Source of the DNA: DATADD01 sp036258675
GTDB taxonomy: Bacteria > Actinomycetota > CADDZG01 > WHSQ01
Direction: 5' to 3'
Length of the DNA stretch: 19,560 bases
NCBI GenBank assembly: GCA_036258675.1
Contig: DATADD010000110.1
Location: 1 to 19,560 of the forward strand
This document shows, piece after piece, positions 7,444-14,586 of this stretch. Within the stretch, counting starts at the first letter, position 1, and every line of letters starts with the position of its first letter. A model generated the notes under the pieces. That model was not told the origin of the DNA and made no database searches. It worked only from the letters and a program-made list of their open reading frames with translations. The position numbers and the translations under genes were made by a program.

Positions 7444-8277
7444 CTAGTCCAGCAGCTCGATCCGCTCGATCTGAGGTGGCAACAGGAACCGGTCGAGCGC
7501 GGTCGCGCCCACCCGGTTGCCGGCGGGGTCGTAGACGGACTCGACGTCGAGGATGAGGACCCTCTGGTCGCGCGCCCGAGAGTCCTTCTTCCACCCCTCG
7601 ATGCGGCGACCGTCGTGGAGGTGGACGCAGACGTGCTGCGCGGCGCGGGGGTCGACGGGCTCCGAGGGCGCCGTCGGCGCAGCGGCGAGTGCCTCGGGCG
7701 CGCCGCTCTCGAACGCGCGCGGAGGCCCGGCGGCGCCCGCGACCGGTGCGGCAGCGGGGCGCTGGGGCGCGGCGGGAACCTCCGGGACCTCGGGAGGGCC
7801 ACCACCCGGCGCCGCGCCGTTGCCGGCCCGATCGAGGCGCTCGCTGCGACCGGCGGCGTGCGGACCCGGGGCCGCGGAGGCCGCTCCGGGCAGAGCGGGT
7901 CGGCGGCGGCGGGCGAGTCCCCACCCGACCGCGACGAGGCCCGCCCCTCCGGCCACGAGGAGAAGCCACGGCATCCCTTCGCTGTCCCTGTCCGCGGCTT
8001 GCTCGACCGTGATGGGCTGGCTCGCGACCGCGTCCGAGGGCGGCTCCCCCACGGCCCGGCTGGGAGCGGGGGACGGAGATCCCTGCTGACGCCCCGCGAG
8101 CGGGTTGAGCGGGTACAGGGACCACAGCTCCTCGGGACCTTTCCGCCGCTCGCGACCCTGCTTGTCCTGGGCTTGGGCGGCCACGTCCCCGGACGCGCTC
8201 GCGGTTCCGACCCCCACGAGGGCGGCCGCCGCGACCACTGCGGCGAGCCTGGACCGGCAGCTCCGTACGTGCGGCAT
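7444..8277 (-). CDS. Single-pass membrane protein with Pro/Ala linker and C-terminal beta domain, unknown function
   Basis: 277 residues, family not recognised. An N-terminal hydrophobic segment (about 8-28, ending ASASG) looks like a signal peptide. A polar region follows, then a helix at 103-121 flanked by GLARRRRP. By the positive-inside rule the rest is cytoplasmic: a Pro/Ala-rich linker (about 127-212) and a compact C-terminal module of 65 residues (VCVHLHDGRRIEGWKKD, then VLILDVESVYD and LLPPQIERIELLD), probably a small beta barrel. The ATG shares a base with the stop codon of the upstream L,D-transpeptidase (TGATG), so the two are likely translated together. A link between wall crosslinking and a cytoplasmic partner is possible but unproven. 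Confidence 0.8.
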   Translation of the reverse strand: MPHVRSCRSRLAAVVAAAALVGVGTASASGDVAAQAQDKQGRERRKGPEELWSLYPLNPLAGRQQGSPSPAPSRAVGEPPSDAVASQPITVEQAADRDSEGMPWLLLVAGGAGLVAVGWGLARRRRPALPGAASAAPGPHAAGRSERLDRAGNGAAPGGGPPEVPEVPAAPQRPAAAPVAGAAGPPRAFESGAPEALAAAPTAPSEPVDPRAAQHVCVHLHDGRRIEGWKKDSRARDQRVLILDVESVYDPAGNRVGATALDRFLLPPQIERIELLD

Positions 8278-9080
8278 CAGCGGATCCTCAGCGGTGTGCC
8301 CACCGGCATGAGGCGGGCTAGCGCCAGTATGTCCTTATTCTCCATCCGGATGCATCCGTGCGAGACGCGGCCCGGAAGCAGATCCGGCCGGTCCGTCCCG
8401 TGTATCCCGATGAAGCCCCCCGCAGGCCAGTCGGTGAGCGTCGGAGAGCGGGCGCTGGTGCCGAACGCGACGGGCCCGTAGGTCGGGCTCGCGTAGCGCG
8501 ACAGCTTGTTGCGGATGTAGAAGAAGCCCGTCGGTGTCGCCCACTGGGGACGCCCCACCCCCACGGGTGCGGTGAAGACCGGGCGGCCCGACCTGTACAA
8601 CGTCGCTCGCAGCCGGGAGAGGTCGACGACCAGCCGGGTCCGCACGAGTCCGTACCCCCCGAGCGCCGCGCGGGGGACCCAGCCGGTCCGGCCGTTGGGC
8701 AGCGACGCCAGGCGGACGCGCACCCACACGCGCCCGCGGGCGTCGGTCCCGTGGGCGAGAACGGAGACGATGTTCGTCGTCCCCTCGGGGGTGAGGGTTC
8801 CCAGCACGTCAACTACCGCGCTTTCGGCCGCCGGGCGCGTGTGCGCGGCGACTCGCTCTTCGACAGGCGCCCACCGCGACATGTGCTTGGATGCCCCCAG
8901 CGGCCTTGGCGTAGGCGAGGGCAGCGCCGGCCGCACCGGGCGCGGGACGCCCGAGGCGCGCTCCGGGGCGCGCCCCCGCGCGGAGAGAGCCGCAGGATCC
9001 GGCAACGCCGCCAAGACCGCGCCCCCCGTCAGCACAGCGGTGGCAAGGGCGGCCGCGGCGCGCCGGCGCCGTGCCCTCAC
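8277..9080 (-). CDS. Secreted L,D-transpeptidase (YkuD domain) with SH3-like domain
   Basis: 267 residues. A basic start and hydrophobic stretch (about 8-26) form a signal peptide or anchor, followed by a Pro-rich wall-spanning segment (35-65), an SH3b-like domain (about 70-142, ending RTGWVPRAALG), then a YkuD catalytic domain (147-267). The active-site signature is complete: His227 (GIHGTD) and Ser240-His241-Gly242-Cys243 with Arg245 (SHGCIRM), Cys243 being the nucleophile. Such enzymes form 3-3 crosslinks in peptidoglycan or attach proteins to it. GTG 9080 overlaps the upstream ferritin-like stop by four bases. Its place in the cluster with a stress two-component system and HtrA proteases fits envelope repair. 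Confidence 0.93.
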   Translation of the reverse strand: MRARRRRAAAALATAVLTGGAVLAALPDPAALSARGRAPERASGVPRPVRPALPSPTPRPLGASKHMSRWAPVEERVAAHTRPAAESAVVDVLGTLTPEGTTNIVSVLAHGTDARGRVWVRVRLASLPNGRTGWVPRAALGGYGLVRTRLVVDLSRLRATLYRSGRPVFTAPVGVGRPQWATPTGFFYIRNKLSRYASPTYGPVAFGTSARSPTLTDWPAGGFIGIHGTDRPDLLPGRVSHGCIRMENKDILALARLMPVGTPLRIR

Positions 9081-9766
9081 CCGGTGAATGCGGGGGCCCC
9101 CCGAGCGCGCAGCGTCCCCCTGCGGCCGAGGAACCCCGTTGCCTGCACGACCTCATCGACCTGCCTCAACGACCTCGGCCGATCGAAAGCAGGGCCGACC
9201 ACCGGGACCCCTGCGACATGGCGAACCCACGCGGCGTGACGCGCCTCGACCGTGAGCAGCGAGAACACGGCCGCGACGAGACCGCGGGAGCGGATCCGCG
9301 CCGTCTGCCCCGCTAGCAATGCCGTAGTGAGGTCCTCCATGGCGACCATGGTTCTCGTGAACTCCTCGATGCTCTCGGTGACGCCCTGGTAGTCGAAGAA
9401 GGGTTTCTTGACCGCCGCGTCCCCGAGCGCTCCCTGCAGGATCTTGACGTGGGCGCGCTCGTGAGCCCCGAAGACCTTGGCCGCTCGGGCCCGGTCGGGT
9501 CCCATCGCATCGACCGTGCCCACCATCTCCGCCTCGGTGTAGAAGCCGGCCTGCATGTACTCGAAGGTCAGGTCGAAGTTGAGGATAGACGTGTCGTCCT
9601 GCTTGGAAAGGGCGGTGGGGCCCGGCGCCGCGACGGCTGCCAGAAGCGCCCCTCCCCCGATCGCGGCCTTCCTCAGGAAGTCTGCGCGGGTCATGGGGAA
9701 CGCCTTCTCCATCGCCTCGCGGAAGGCTCCGTCCCGATCCAGGTCCTCCAACAACAGCTCGCTCAT
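9077..9766 (-). CDS. Ferritin-like (Ferritin_2 / DUF4439-type) exported protein 1
   Basis: 229 residues. A four-helix ferritin-like fold is suggested by acidic and His ligands in order: Glu69 (LTFEYMQAGFY), Glu103 and His106 (AHERAHVKIL), Glu144 (VAMEDL), Glu174 and His177 (VEARHAAWV). The N-terminal part has TRADFLRKAAIGGGALLAA (26-44), a Tat-signal-like segment in which the second Arg of the twin pair is missing. Members of this family are found in desiccation-tolerant plants and bacteria; their chemistry is poorly known. It lies 32 nt after its paralogue and is coupled to the L,D-transpeptidase by a GTGA overlap. Iron storage is not implied; a di-metal oxidative-stress or scaffold role is possible. 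Confidence 0.87.
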   Translation of the reverse strand: MSELLLEDLDRDGAFREAMEKAFPMTRADFLRKAAIGGGALLAAVAAPGPTALSKQDDTSILNFDLTFEYMQAGFYTEAEMVGTVDAMGPDRARAAKVFGAHERAHVKILQGALGDAAVKKPFFDYQGVTESIEEFTRTMVAMEDLTTALLAGQTARIRSRGLVAAVFSLLTVEARHAAWVRHVAGVPVVGPAFDRPRSLRQVDEVVQATGFLGRRGTLRARGAPAFTG

Positions 9767-9798
9767 CTAGGCTCTCCTGTCCTGTGCGTTTCCGCGCC

Positions 9799-10431
9799 CT
9801 AGCCGATGTAGCCGCCGCGACGCAACGACCTCATCACCTGCTTCTCGCTCCGGGCAGCATCGGCCGCGTTCGGCGCAGGTAGCTTGCCGGCGATGTCCCG
9901 CACCCACGCTGCGTGACGGGCCTCCACGGAGACGATGCGCGCGGCCTCGAGGATGTTCTTGCGGGTGAGGTTGGCGCCCTGGCCGATGTAGGCGGCGCTT
10001 GCCGTCTCCTCCAGCTCGAGCGCGGCCGCGGCGAAAGCATTGTTGCTCGAGATCTTGTCCCCGAAGTCGAACTGCGGCGCGGACCGGGCGTCCGGGCCGA
10101 GGACGTCCTCCAGAGAGGACACGTGGGCTCGCTCGTGCTCGAGCACCGTCTGCGCGTACTCGGCCAGCTCTCCCGTGAGTGCGCCCTTGTCGACCGCAGC
10201 GGCGTAGAAGGCCTCGAGGAGGTATTCGTTCAGCAGGAGGAAGTTGAGGATCTGGACGTCCCGAGCCCGGCTGGGGCGGCCCTGCGCGAGAGCGGGAGCG
10301 GCGGCCGAGAGCGCGGCAGCCGCCGCGGCCCCAGCGCCGAGTGCAGCTCCCTTCAGCAACGCCCCCCGACTCACGCCGTCGTCGTCTCCGGCGCGGGTGT
10401 CGAGCAGTTCGTGCCACGCGTGGTCGGTCAT
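9799..10431 (-). CDS. Ferritin-like (Ferritin_2 / DUF4439-type) exported protein 2, first gene of the envelope cluster
   Basis: 210 residues, a paralogue of the next gene. Ligand-type residues: Glu69 (LLNEYLLEAFY), Glu100 and His103 (LEHERAHVSSL), Glu141/Glu142 (LELEETASAAY), Glu170 and His173 (VEARHAAWV). An Ala-rich hydrophobic segment (26-50, ending PALAQG) after SRGALLKG resembles a Tat or Sec signal; the twin Arg is absent. The ATG is preceded by AAGGGGGG at good spacing. It is the first minus-strand gene after the divergent control region, so the cluster promoter probably lies within 10432-10620. Family call fairly firm; function not established. Confidence 0.86.
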   Translation of the reverse strand: MTDHAWHELLDTRAGDDDGVSRGALLKGAALGAGAAAAAALSAAAPALAQGRPSRARDVQILNFLLLNEYLLEAFYAAAVDKGALTGELAEYAQTVLEHERAHVSSLEDVLGPDARSAPQFDFGDKISSNNAFAAAALELEETASAAYIGQGANLTRKNILEAARIVSVEARHAAWVRDIAGKLPAPNAADAARSEKQVMRSLRRGGYIG

Positions 10432-10560
10432 CGCGTTCCCCCCTTGGGAAGTCTGGGTGGTCGGGGTTCAGCCGGCGGCGGTCGCACGAGCATCGACGCG
10501 ACCCGGGCGCCGAGGCAAGAGGGTTGCTGGAGATTTCTTCCCCCCCGACCTGAACGACGA

Positions 10561-10596
10561 GGGTCGTTTCCGTGCCCCGCGAGGCGGGGAAAACCC
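10561..10596. promoter_or_regulatory. Bulged hairpin: leader of the small ORF or terminator of the cytochrome operon
   Basis: CCCCGC and GCGGGG (10575-10580/10584-10589) form a 6-bp stem around GAG. It extends through TTT/AAA and GGGT/ACCC after bulges on the 5' side, about 13 pairs in all. On the plus strand it ends 15 nt before the RBS of the 21-codon gene. On the minus strand it lies about 90 nt beyond the qcrB stop codon. No U-run follows in either direction. Either reading is possible. Confidence 0.45.
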
Positions 10597-10611
10597 GGTC
10601 AGCGGCTTGCG

Positions 10612-10620
10612 AAAGGAGGT
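10612..10620 (+). promoter_or_regulatory. Consensus ribosome binding site of the 21-codon gene
   Basis: AAAGGAGGT is a full anti-16S match, five nucleotides before ATG 10626. It is among the strongest Shine-Dalgarno sequences in the window and the main reason to believe the tiny gene. Confidence 0.8.
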
Positions 10621-10625
10621 GCGGC

Positions 10626-10691
10626 ATGGGCCTGCTCTGGACCGTGCTGGCCATCATCGGCCTCGTCGTCGTCCTTCGGTGGATCTTCTAG
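10626..10691 (+). CDS. 21-residue hydrophobic membrane microprotein
   Basis: A 21-codon frame beginning MGLLWTVLAIIGLV and ending VVLRWIF. The whole peptide is one membrane helix with Trp near each end and a single Arg. It resembles the very short hydrophobic proteins of the lmo0937/DUF5670 type (LWTI.VIL...), though shorter; that resemblance is from memory. Support comes from the consensus RBS at ideal spacing and a clean hydrophobic pattern. Its TAG shares the CTAG palindrome (10688-10691) with the TAG of qcrB on the opposite strand, so the two genes interlock tail to tail. Such genes are easily missed by annotation pipelines. It may sit in or near a membrane complex; that is speculation. 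Confidence 0.7.
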   Translation: MGLLWTVLAIIGLVVVLRWIF

Positions 10692-12061
10692 CCCTCGTTT
10701 AGCCTCCGCTCCTCAGGGACGGGAGCCCGACCCACCACCGCGCTCAGGGGCATCTCCGTGAACCGCCGCGCACCGCTCCGCGCGAGCGATCTCATGAGTC
10801 TGTACGTGAGCCAGCCGACGAGTGGGGGCAGCGCGACGGCGAGGATCCGGTACACCGCGGTCACGGCCTCCACCGGGAGCGCGAACGTCTTTGCGAGGAG
10901 ATCGTTGCTCGCCGCGAGGAAGAGCACCATGTAGAAGGTCAGCGTCGCCATCCCCAGGGCGGTTCGGACGGGGCGGTCCCGGGCGCGATCCAGGACGTGG
11001 TGGGGCTCGTGGTCGCGCGTGAAGCGGGCCTCGATGAAGGGCCAAGCGTAAAGGAGAGCGAACGTGATGCCGGGAAGCAGCACGGCGGGGTAGAAGGGAT
11101 TCGGGATCTCCCATCCGGACCACCGCAGCTCCCACGCGGGGAAAAGGCGCAGCGCTCCCTCGACCCATCCCAGATACCAGTCCGGCTGAGCCGGCGAGCT
11201 GACGTCCTCGGGACGGAACGGGCCGTAGAGCCACACCGGGTTGATCTGCACCAGCCCGCCCAGCAGTGACACGACCGCAAAAGTGCCGAAGAACAGGGCC
11301 AGTGACTTCGCTGCATAGGTCGGCCACAGCTTGGAGCCGACCACGTTGCTCTCACGCCGCCCGGCTTGGGGGAAGTCGGTGTGCTTCTGGCGCCAGATGA
11401 TGGCGAGGTGCGCAGCGAGCAACACCGCGATCGCGGCGGGGACGATCATGATGTGTGTGATCAGCAAACGACCGATGATCTCTTGCGCAGGGAACTCCCC
11501 GCCGAACAGCAGGAACGCGACCCAGGTCCCGACGAGCGGCACCGACAGCGCGATCGAATACGCGATCCGAAGCCCCGTCCCGGAGAGCAGGTCGTCGGGC
11601 AGGGAGTAGCCGCTGAACCCGTTGAAGATGCCCAGAACGAGCAACGTGACTCCGATGATCCAGTTGATCTCGCGTGGCCTGCGAAACGCACCCGTGAAGA
11701 AGATGCGACAGAGATGGGCGATCATCGCCGCGATGAACACCAACGCGGCCCAGTGGTGCATCTGCCGCATCACGAGGCCGGCACGCACGTCGAAGCTCAG
11801 CTCGACCACGGAGCTGAAGGCACGCGAGACCTCGACACCCTGCAGCGGGCCGTAGGACCCTTGGTACACCGTCTCCGCGACGCTGGCATCGAAGAAGAAG
11901 CTGAGGAAGATGCCGGTCAAGACCAGGATCACGAAGCAATAGAGGGCGATCTCGCCCAGCATGAACGACCAGTGGTCGGGAAAGACCTTGTTGAGCGCGC
12001 CCTGCACGAAAGACGACCCTCCGAGGCGGTCGTCGAGCCAGCGCGCGACGCGCTCAATCAC
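10688..12061 (-). CDS. qcrB: Cytochrome bc1 complex cytochrome b subunit
   Basis: 457 residues, polytopic. Haem b ligands appear as His102 and His116 (QMHHWAALVFIAAMIAH) and His203 and His218 (LLITHIMIVP...LLAAHL). The 14/15 spacing is like b6-type and Gram-positive QcrB. FFTGAFRRPREINW (121-134) and GYSLPDDL (151-158) are actinobacterial hallmarks. The Qo-site motif is PDWY (293-296) in place of PEWY. Unlike cytochrome b6, the C-terminal half is fused on, with further helices up to about residue 425. It oxidises menaquinol and passes one electron to the Rieske centre. GTG 12061 overlaps the qcrA stop by eight bases. Last gene of the operon. Confidence 0.96.
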   Translation of the reverse strand: MIERVARWLDDRLGGSSFVQGALNKVFPDHWSFMLGEIALYCFVILVLTGIFLSFFFDASVAETVYQGSYGPLQGVEVSRAFSSVVELSFDVRAGLVMRQMHHWAALVFIAAMIAHLCRIFFTGAFRRPREINWIIGVTLLVLGIFNGFSGYSLPDDLLSGTGLRIAYSIALSVPLVGTWVAFLLFGGEFPAQEIIGRLLITHIMIVPAAIAVLLAAHLAIIWRQKHTDFPQAGRRESNVVGSKLWPTYAAKSLALFFGTFAVVSLLGGLVQINPVWLYGPFRPEDVSSPAQPDWYLGWVEGALRLFPAWELRWSGWEIPNPFYPAVLLPGITFALLYAWPFIEARFTRDHEPHHVLDRARDRPVRTALGMATLTFYMVLFLAASNDLLAKTFALPVEAVTAVYRILAVALPPLVGWLTYRLMRSLARSGARRFTEMPLSAVVGRAPVPEERRLNEG

Positions 12062-12899
12062 GGCCGCGGCTCCAGAAGCCGGGACCCACGGGCTCCGGAA
12101 AGTCTCCCCGCGCCACGATGTAGCCGTCGTCGTCGACGTCGAGGGGCAGCTGCGGGAGCGCACGGGTGGCCGGGCCACCCGTCGGGCGCGCCCCCTGCAG
12201 CACTTGGAACACGGACTGGTGACAGGGACAGAACAGCTCCCGAGTCTCCGGTTGATACAGGCCGACGGGGCAGCCCGCGTGGGGGCAGATCTTCGAGTAC
12301 GCGACGTGACCTGCCGGGGCCCAGTCCTCGCGTCCCGGCTCGCCCTCGTACTCCGTCGGCGACAGCCTGATCAGCAGCGTTTGGGAGTCGGCCGCATCCG
12401 TGTGGTTCTCCGGGAACACCGTCAGGACGCCGCCGACGTCGAGCTGGTCGACGTGGACGGGCACGCCCGAGGAGGTCACCGCCCGAGCCCCTTCCGTCCA
12501 CTCTGTGCGGTGCAGCGCCTCGCCCGGCCTGCTGCCGAGCGATCGGATCGGGAAGACGGCGGCGAGCCCGAGGGCACCGAACGCGCCGGCGAGCAGCTTG
12601 AGCAGGAAGCCCCGTCGGCCCAGGGCATCGGCCCCCGCTTCGAAGGAGGCCTCCGCGCCCGCGCGCGCCTCCGTAGCGGGAACCGTCGGGCGGGGTTCGA
12701 CGTATGGCCCCTCCGGCAAGAGCCTCTTCGCCCACAAGGCGAGTCCGATCGCGATGGCTCCCATGGCGATCCCGAGGAGAGCTCCCTCGAGCTGAGGCTG
12801 TCCGCCGAGCGCGTAGACGACCGTGAGCGACAAGGAGGCGAGGGCGCTCACGGCGAACGCGACCGCGATCACTCGGGCAGCGCCGCCCCCCTCTCTCAC
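12054..12899 (-). CDS. qcrA: Rieske iron-sulfur subunit of the cytochrome bc1 complex
   Basis: 281 residues with the actinobacterial three-helix layout: helices at about 10-31, 40-58 and 98-117. A Tat-type motif RRGFLLK (95-101) precedes the third helix, matching the dual Sec/Tat insertion described for Streptomyces QcrA. The 2Fe-2S domain has box 1 CPHAGC (Cys205, His207, disulfide Cys210) and box 2 CPCHQS (Cys224, His227, disulfide Cys226). It takes an electron from menaquinol at the Qo site and hands it to QcrC. GTG 12899 overlaps the qcrC stop by four bases (GTGA). An earlier in-frame ATG would extend it into qcrC with no family support. Confidence 0.96.
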   Translation of the reverse strand: MREGGGAARVIAVAFAVSALASLSLTVVYALGGQPQLEGALLGIAMGAIAIGLALWAKRLLPEGPYVEPRPTVPATEARAGAEASFEAGADALGRRGFLLKLLAGAFGALGLAAVFPIRSLGSRPGEALHRTEWTEGARAVTSSGVPVHVDQLDVGGVLTVFPENHTDAADSQTLLIRLSPTEYEGEPGREDWAPAGHVAYSKICPHAGCPVGLYQPETRELFCPCHQSVFQVLQGARPTGGPATRALPQLPLDVDDDGYIVARGDFPEPVGPGFWSRGRD

Positions 12900-13696
12900 G
12901 CGTCCTCCGTCTTCGTCCCGATCCACCTGATGAACACGAGGAGAGCGCCCAAGCCGATGATCCACCCATAGGCCCCTTCGGCGACCGGGCCTATGCCGCC
13001 TCCCGGAAGGCCGCCGCGGTTGTCCGGGTTCTGCAGGTAAAGGACGTACCGAACCACGGCCGCGAGCTCTTCGTCGCTCAGGGTCTCACTTCCGAACACC
13101 GGCATGGTGCCGGGACCGGTGCGGATGGCCTCGGCGATCTCGATCGGGGTTGCGGAGTGCAGGTCGGTGGCGATGTTGGGTTCGGCGCCGCCGCCGTCTC
13201 TCGGCTGCGGGTCCCCGGACGCGAGCGCTCCCCCGATGCCCGACGTCGAATGGCAGGCGGCGCAGTTCTCCTGGTACAGCTCCTGCCCGACGTGGATGTC
13301 GGCGGTCTCGAGAGAGAGCACCGGTATCTCCGGCCCCGCTTGACCGAATCCGGTCACGAACTCAACGATGTCCGCGATCTGCTCCGGTGCGTAGACGGGC
13401 TCGGAGGGACGCATGCGCTCGTCCGGCGAGTCGAGCGGCATACGACCGGTCGTCAGCGTGAAGTGGGTGAGAGCGGGGCCGTTCGTCCCACTCACCAGAT
13501 CGGGTCCGCGCGACGTCCCCTGACCCTCGTTGCCATGGCACCATGCGCAGTCCCGCATGTAGAGGTCGCGGCCCGGCTCCGCGGACGAGGGGGCTGGACC
13601 GGAGCGAAGCCGGTAGGGCTCCGGCTCCTGACCCGCGTAGGCGCAGGCTCCGGCCGCCAGGGCGAACGCCATCACGACCGGCGCCACGGCCTTCAT
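12896..13696 (-). CDS. qcrC: Dihaem cytochrome c subunit of the bcc complex
   Basis: 266 residues. Two haem c sites: CAWCH (50-54) and CAACH (145-149), with likely axial Met in GRMPL (86) and GTMPVFG (198). The N-terminus is a signal sequence whose Cys18 (LAAGAC) is a plausible lipobox, and a C-terminal helix (about 243-260) also anchors the protein, as in actinobacterial QcrC. It replaces cytochrome c1 plus soluble cytochrome c, carrying electrons from the Rieske centre to the oxidase. ATG 13696 overlaps the ctaG stop by four bases (ATGA). The fold call is firm; lipidation is inferred. Confidence 0.94.
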   Translation of the reverse strand: MKAVAPVVMAFALAAGACAYAGQEPEPYRLRSGPAPSSAEPGRDLYMRDCAWCHGNEGQGTSRGPDLVSGTNGPALTHFTLTTGRMPLDSPDERMRPSEPVYAPEQIADIVEFVTGFGQAGPEIPVLSLETADIHVGQELYQENCAACHSTSGIGGALASGDPQPRDGGGAEPNIATDLHSATPIEIAEAIRTGPGTMPVFGSETLSDEELAAVVRYVLYLQNPDNRGGLPGGGIGPVAEGAYGWIIGLGALLVFIRWIGTKTEDA

Positions 13697-14586
13697 GGGG
13701 CGGTGTTCCTCGCAGGAGATACGGGCGCGCCCGCGCCAGCAGGGTCGGGCTCTCGCAGCCAACGAAGCAGCAACGCGCCCATCGCCACGAGGTAGAAGGC
13801 TCCCGTCGGCACCCACATGATCAGCCCCGCCAGCTGCTGATCGCTGAGGGGCGAGAGCGACCACGCGCGCGCCGCGGCTTGGGAAACGGCATACAGAGGC
13901 TTGGTCGCGAAGGTGAGCACGGCCCCAAGTGCCGCACTCTGAAGACCCGTCGCGAACAGCAACAGCAGAGCGCCCGGGCGCGCCCGGGCTGCCGACGCCG
14001 CGTCCACGACCACCCACCAGAACAGCGCGGCGGTCGCGACGAAGCTGAGGTGTTCGAGCGCGTGCAGCGCGTCGCTCCTCACAGCGGCGTCGTAGAGGGA
14101 AGGCAGGTGCCACGCCCACATCGCCCCGGTGTGCAGGGCCCACACCACGACGCCGCCGGTCGCGACCGCTCCGGCCGCCGCGAGCCCAGGAGACCTGGAC
14201 AGGGCGTGCAGCGCGCCCCGGGCGCGTCGCGGCACGGCCAGCGCGAGAGGCACGAGCGGCCGGCCGAGGACGAACAGCGGGGCGGCAACGAGGACGAGGA
14301 GCAGGTGCTGGACCATGTGGACGGAGAACAGCGACTCGCCCAAACGATGCAGCGGCGACACGAGCGCAACCGCAAGCGCACCGAGCGACGCACAGAAGGC
14401 ACCCGCGGCGCGGGGGCCGACCGCCTCCCTCCCTCGCGGGGACACCCATAACCGTCGCACCCCCCTGCCGTAGGCCGCCGCCAAGCCCGCGAGAGGAAGC
14501 ACCACCAGCGGGTGGAGCTCCCACGCGTTCCAGACGTGGGCCGGCGCGACGAAGCCGTGAGCCCAGCTCAGATCGATACCTCGCAC
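13693..14586 (-). CDS. ctaG: CtaG/caa3-type cytochrome oxidase assembly-factor-like membrane protein
   Basis: About 297 residues with roughly seven helices. Signature stretches are FSVHMVQHLLLVLVAAPLFVLGRP and LHALEHLSFVATAALFWW, whose His residues are typical of the CtaG_2 family of caa3 oxidase assembly proteins (Cu centre maturation). Members are distinct from the periplasmic Cox11 type. The start is uncertain. GTG 14586 is the only standard start close to the conserved N-terminal region and overlaps the upstream gene by 19 bases; a rarer CTG just downstream cannot be excluded. Its position between oxidase and bc1 genes supports an assembly role. Confidence 0.85.
   Translation of the reverse strand: MRGIDLSWAHGFVAPAHVWNAWELHPLVVLPLAGLAAAYGRGVRRLWVSPRGREAVGPRAAGAFCASLGALAVALVSPLHRLGESLFSVHMVQHLLLVLVAAPLFVLGRPLVPLALAVPRRARGALHALSRSPGLAAAGAVATGGVVVWALHTGAMWAWHLPSLYDAAVRSDALHALEHLSFVATAALFWWVVVDAASAARARPGALLLLFATGLQSAALGAVLTFATKPLYAVSQAAARAWSLSPLSDQQLAGLIMWVPTGAFYLVAMGALLLRWLREPDPAGAGAPVSPARNTAP

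Noticed and set aside
10566..10590. GTTT and GGGGAA spaced like a SigB-type promoter for the small ORF.
   Set aside because: The -10 part is imperfect and lies inside the hairpin; support too weak to call a promoter.
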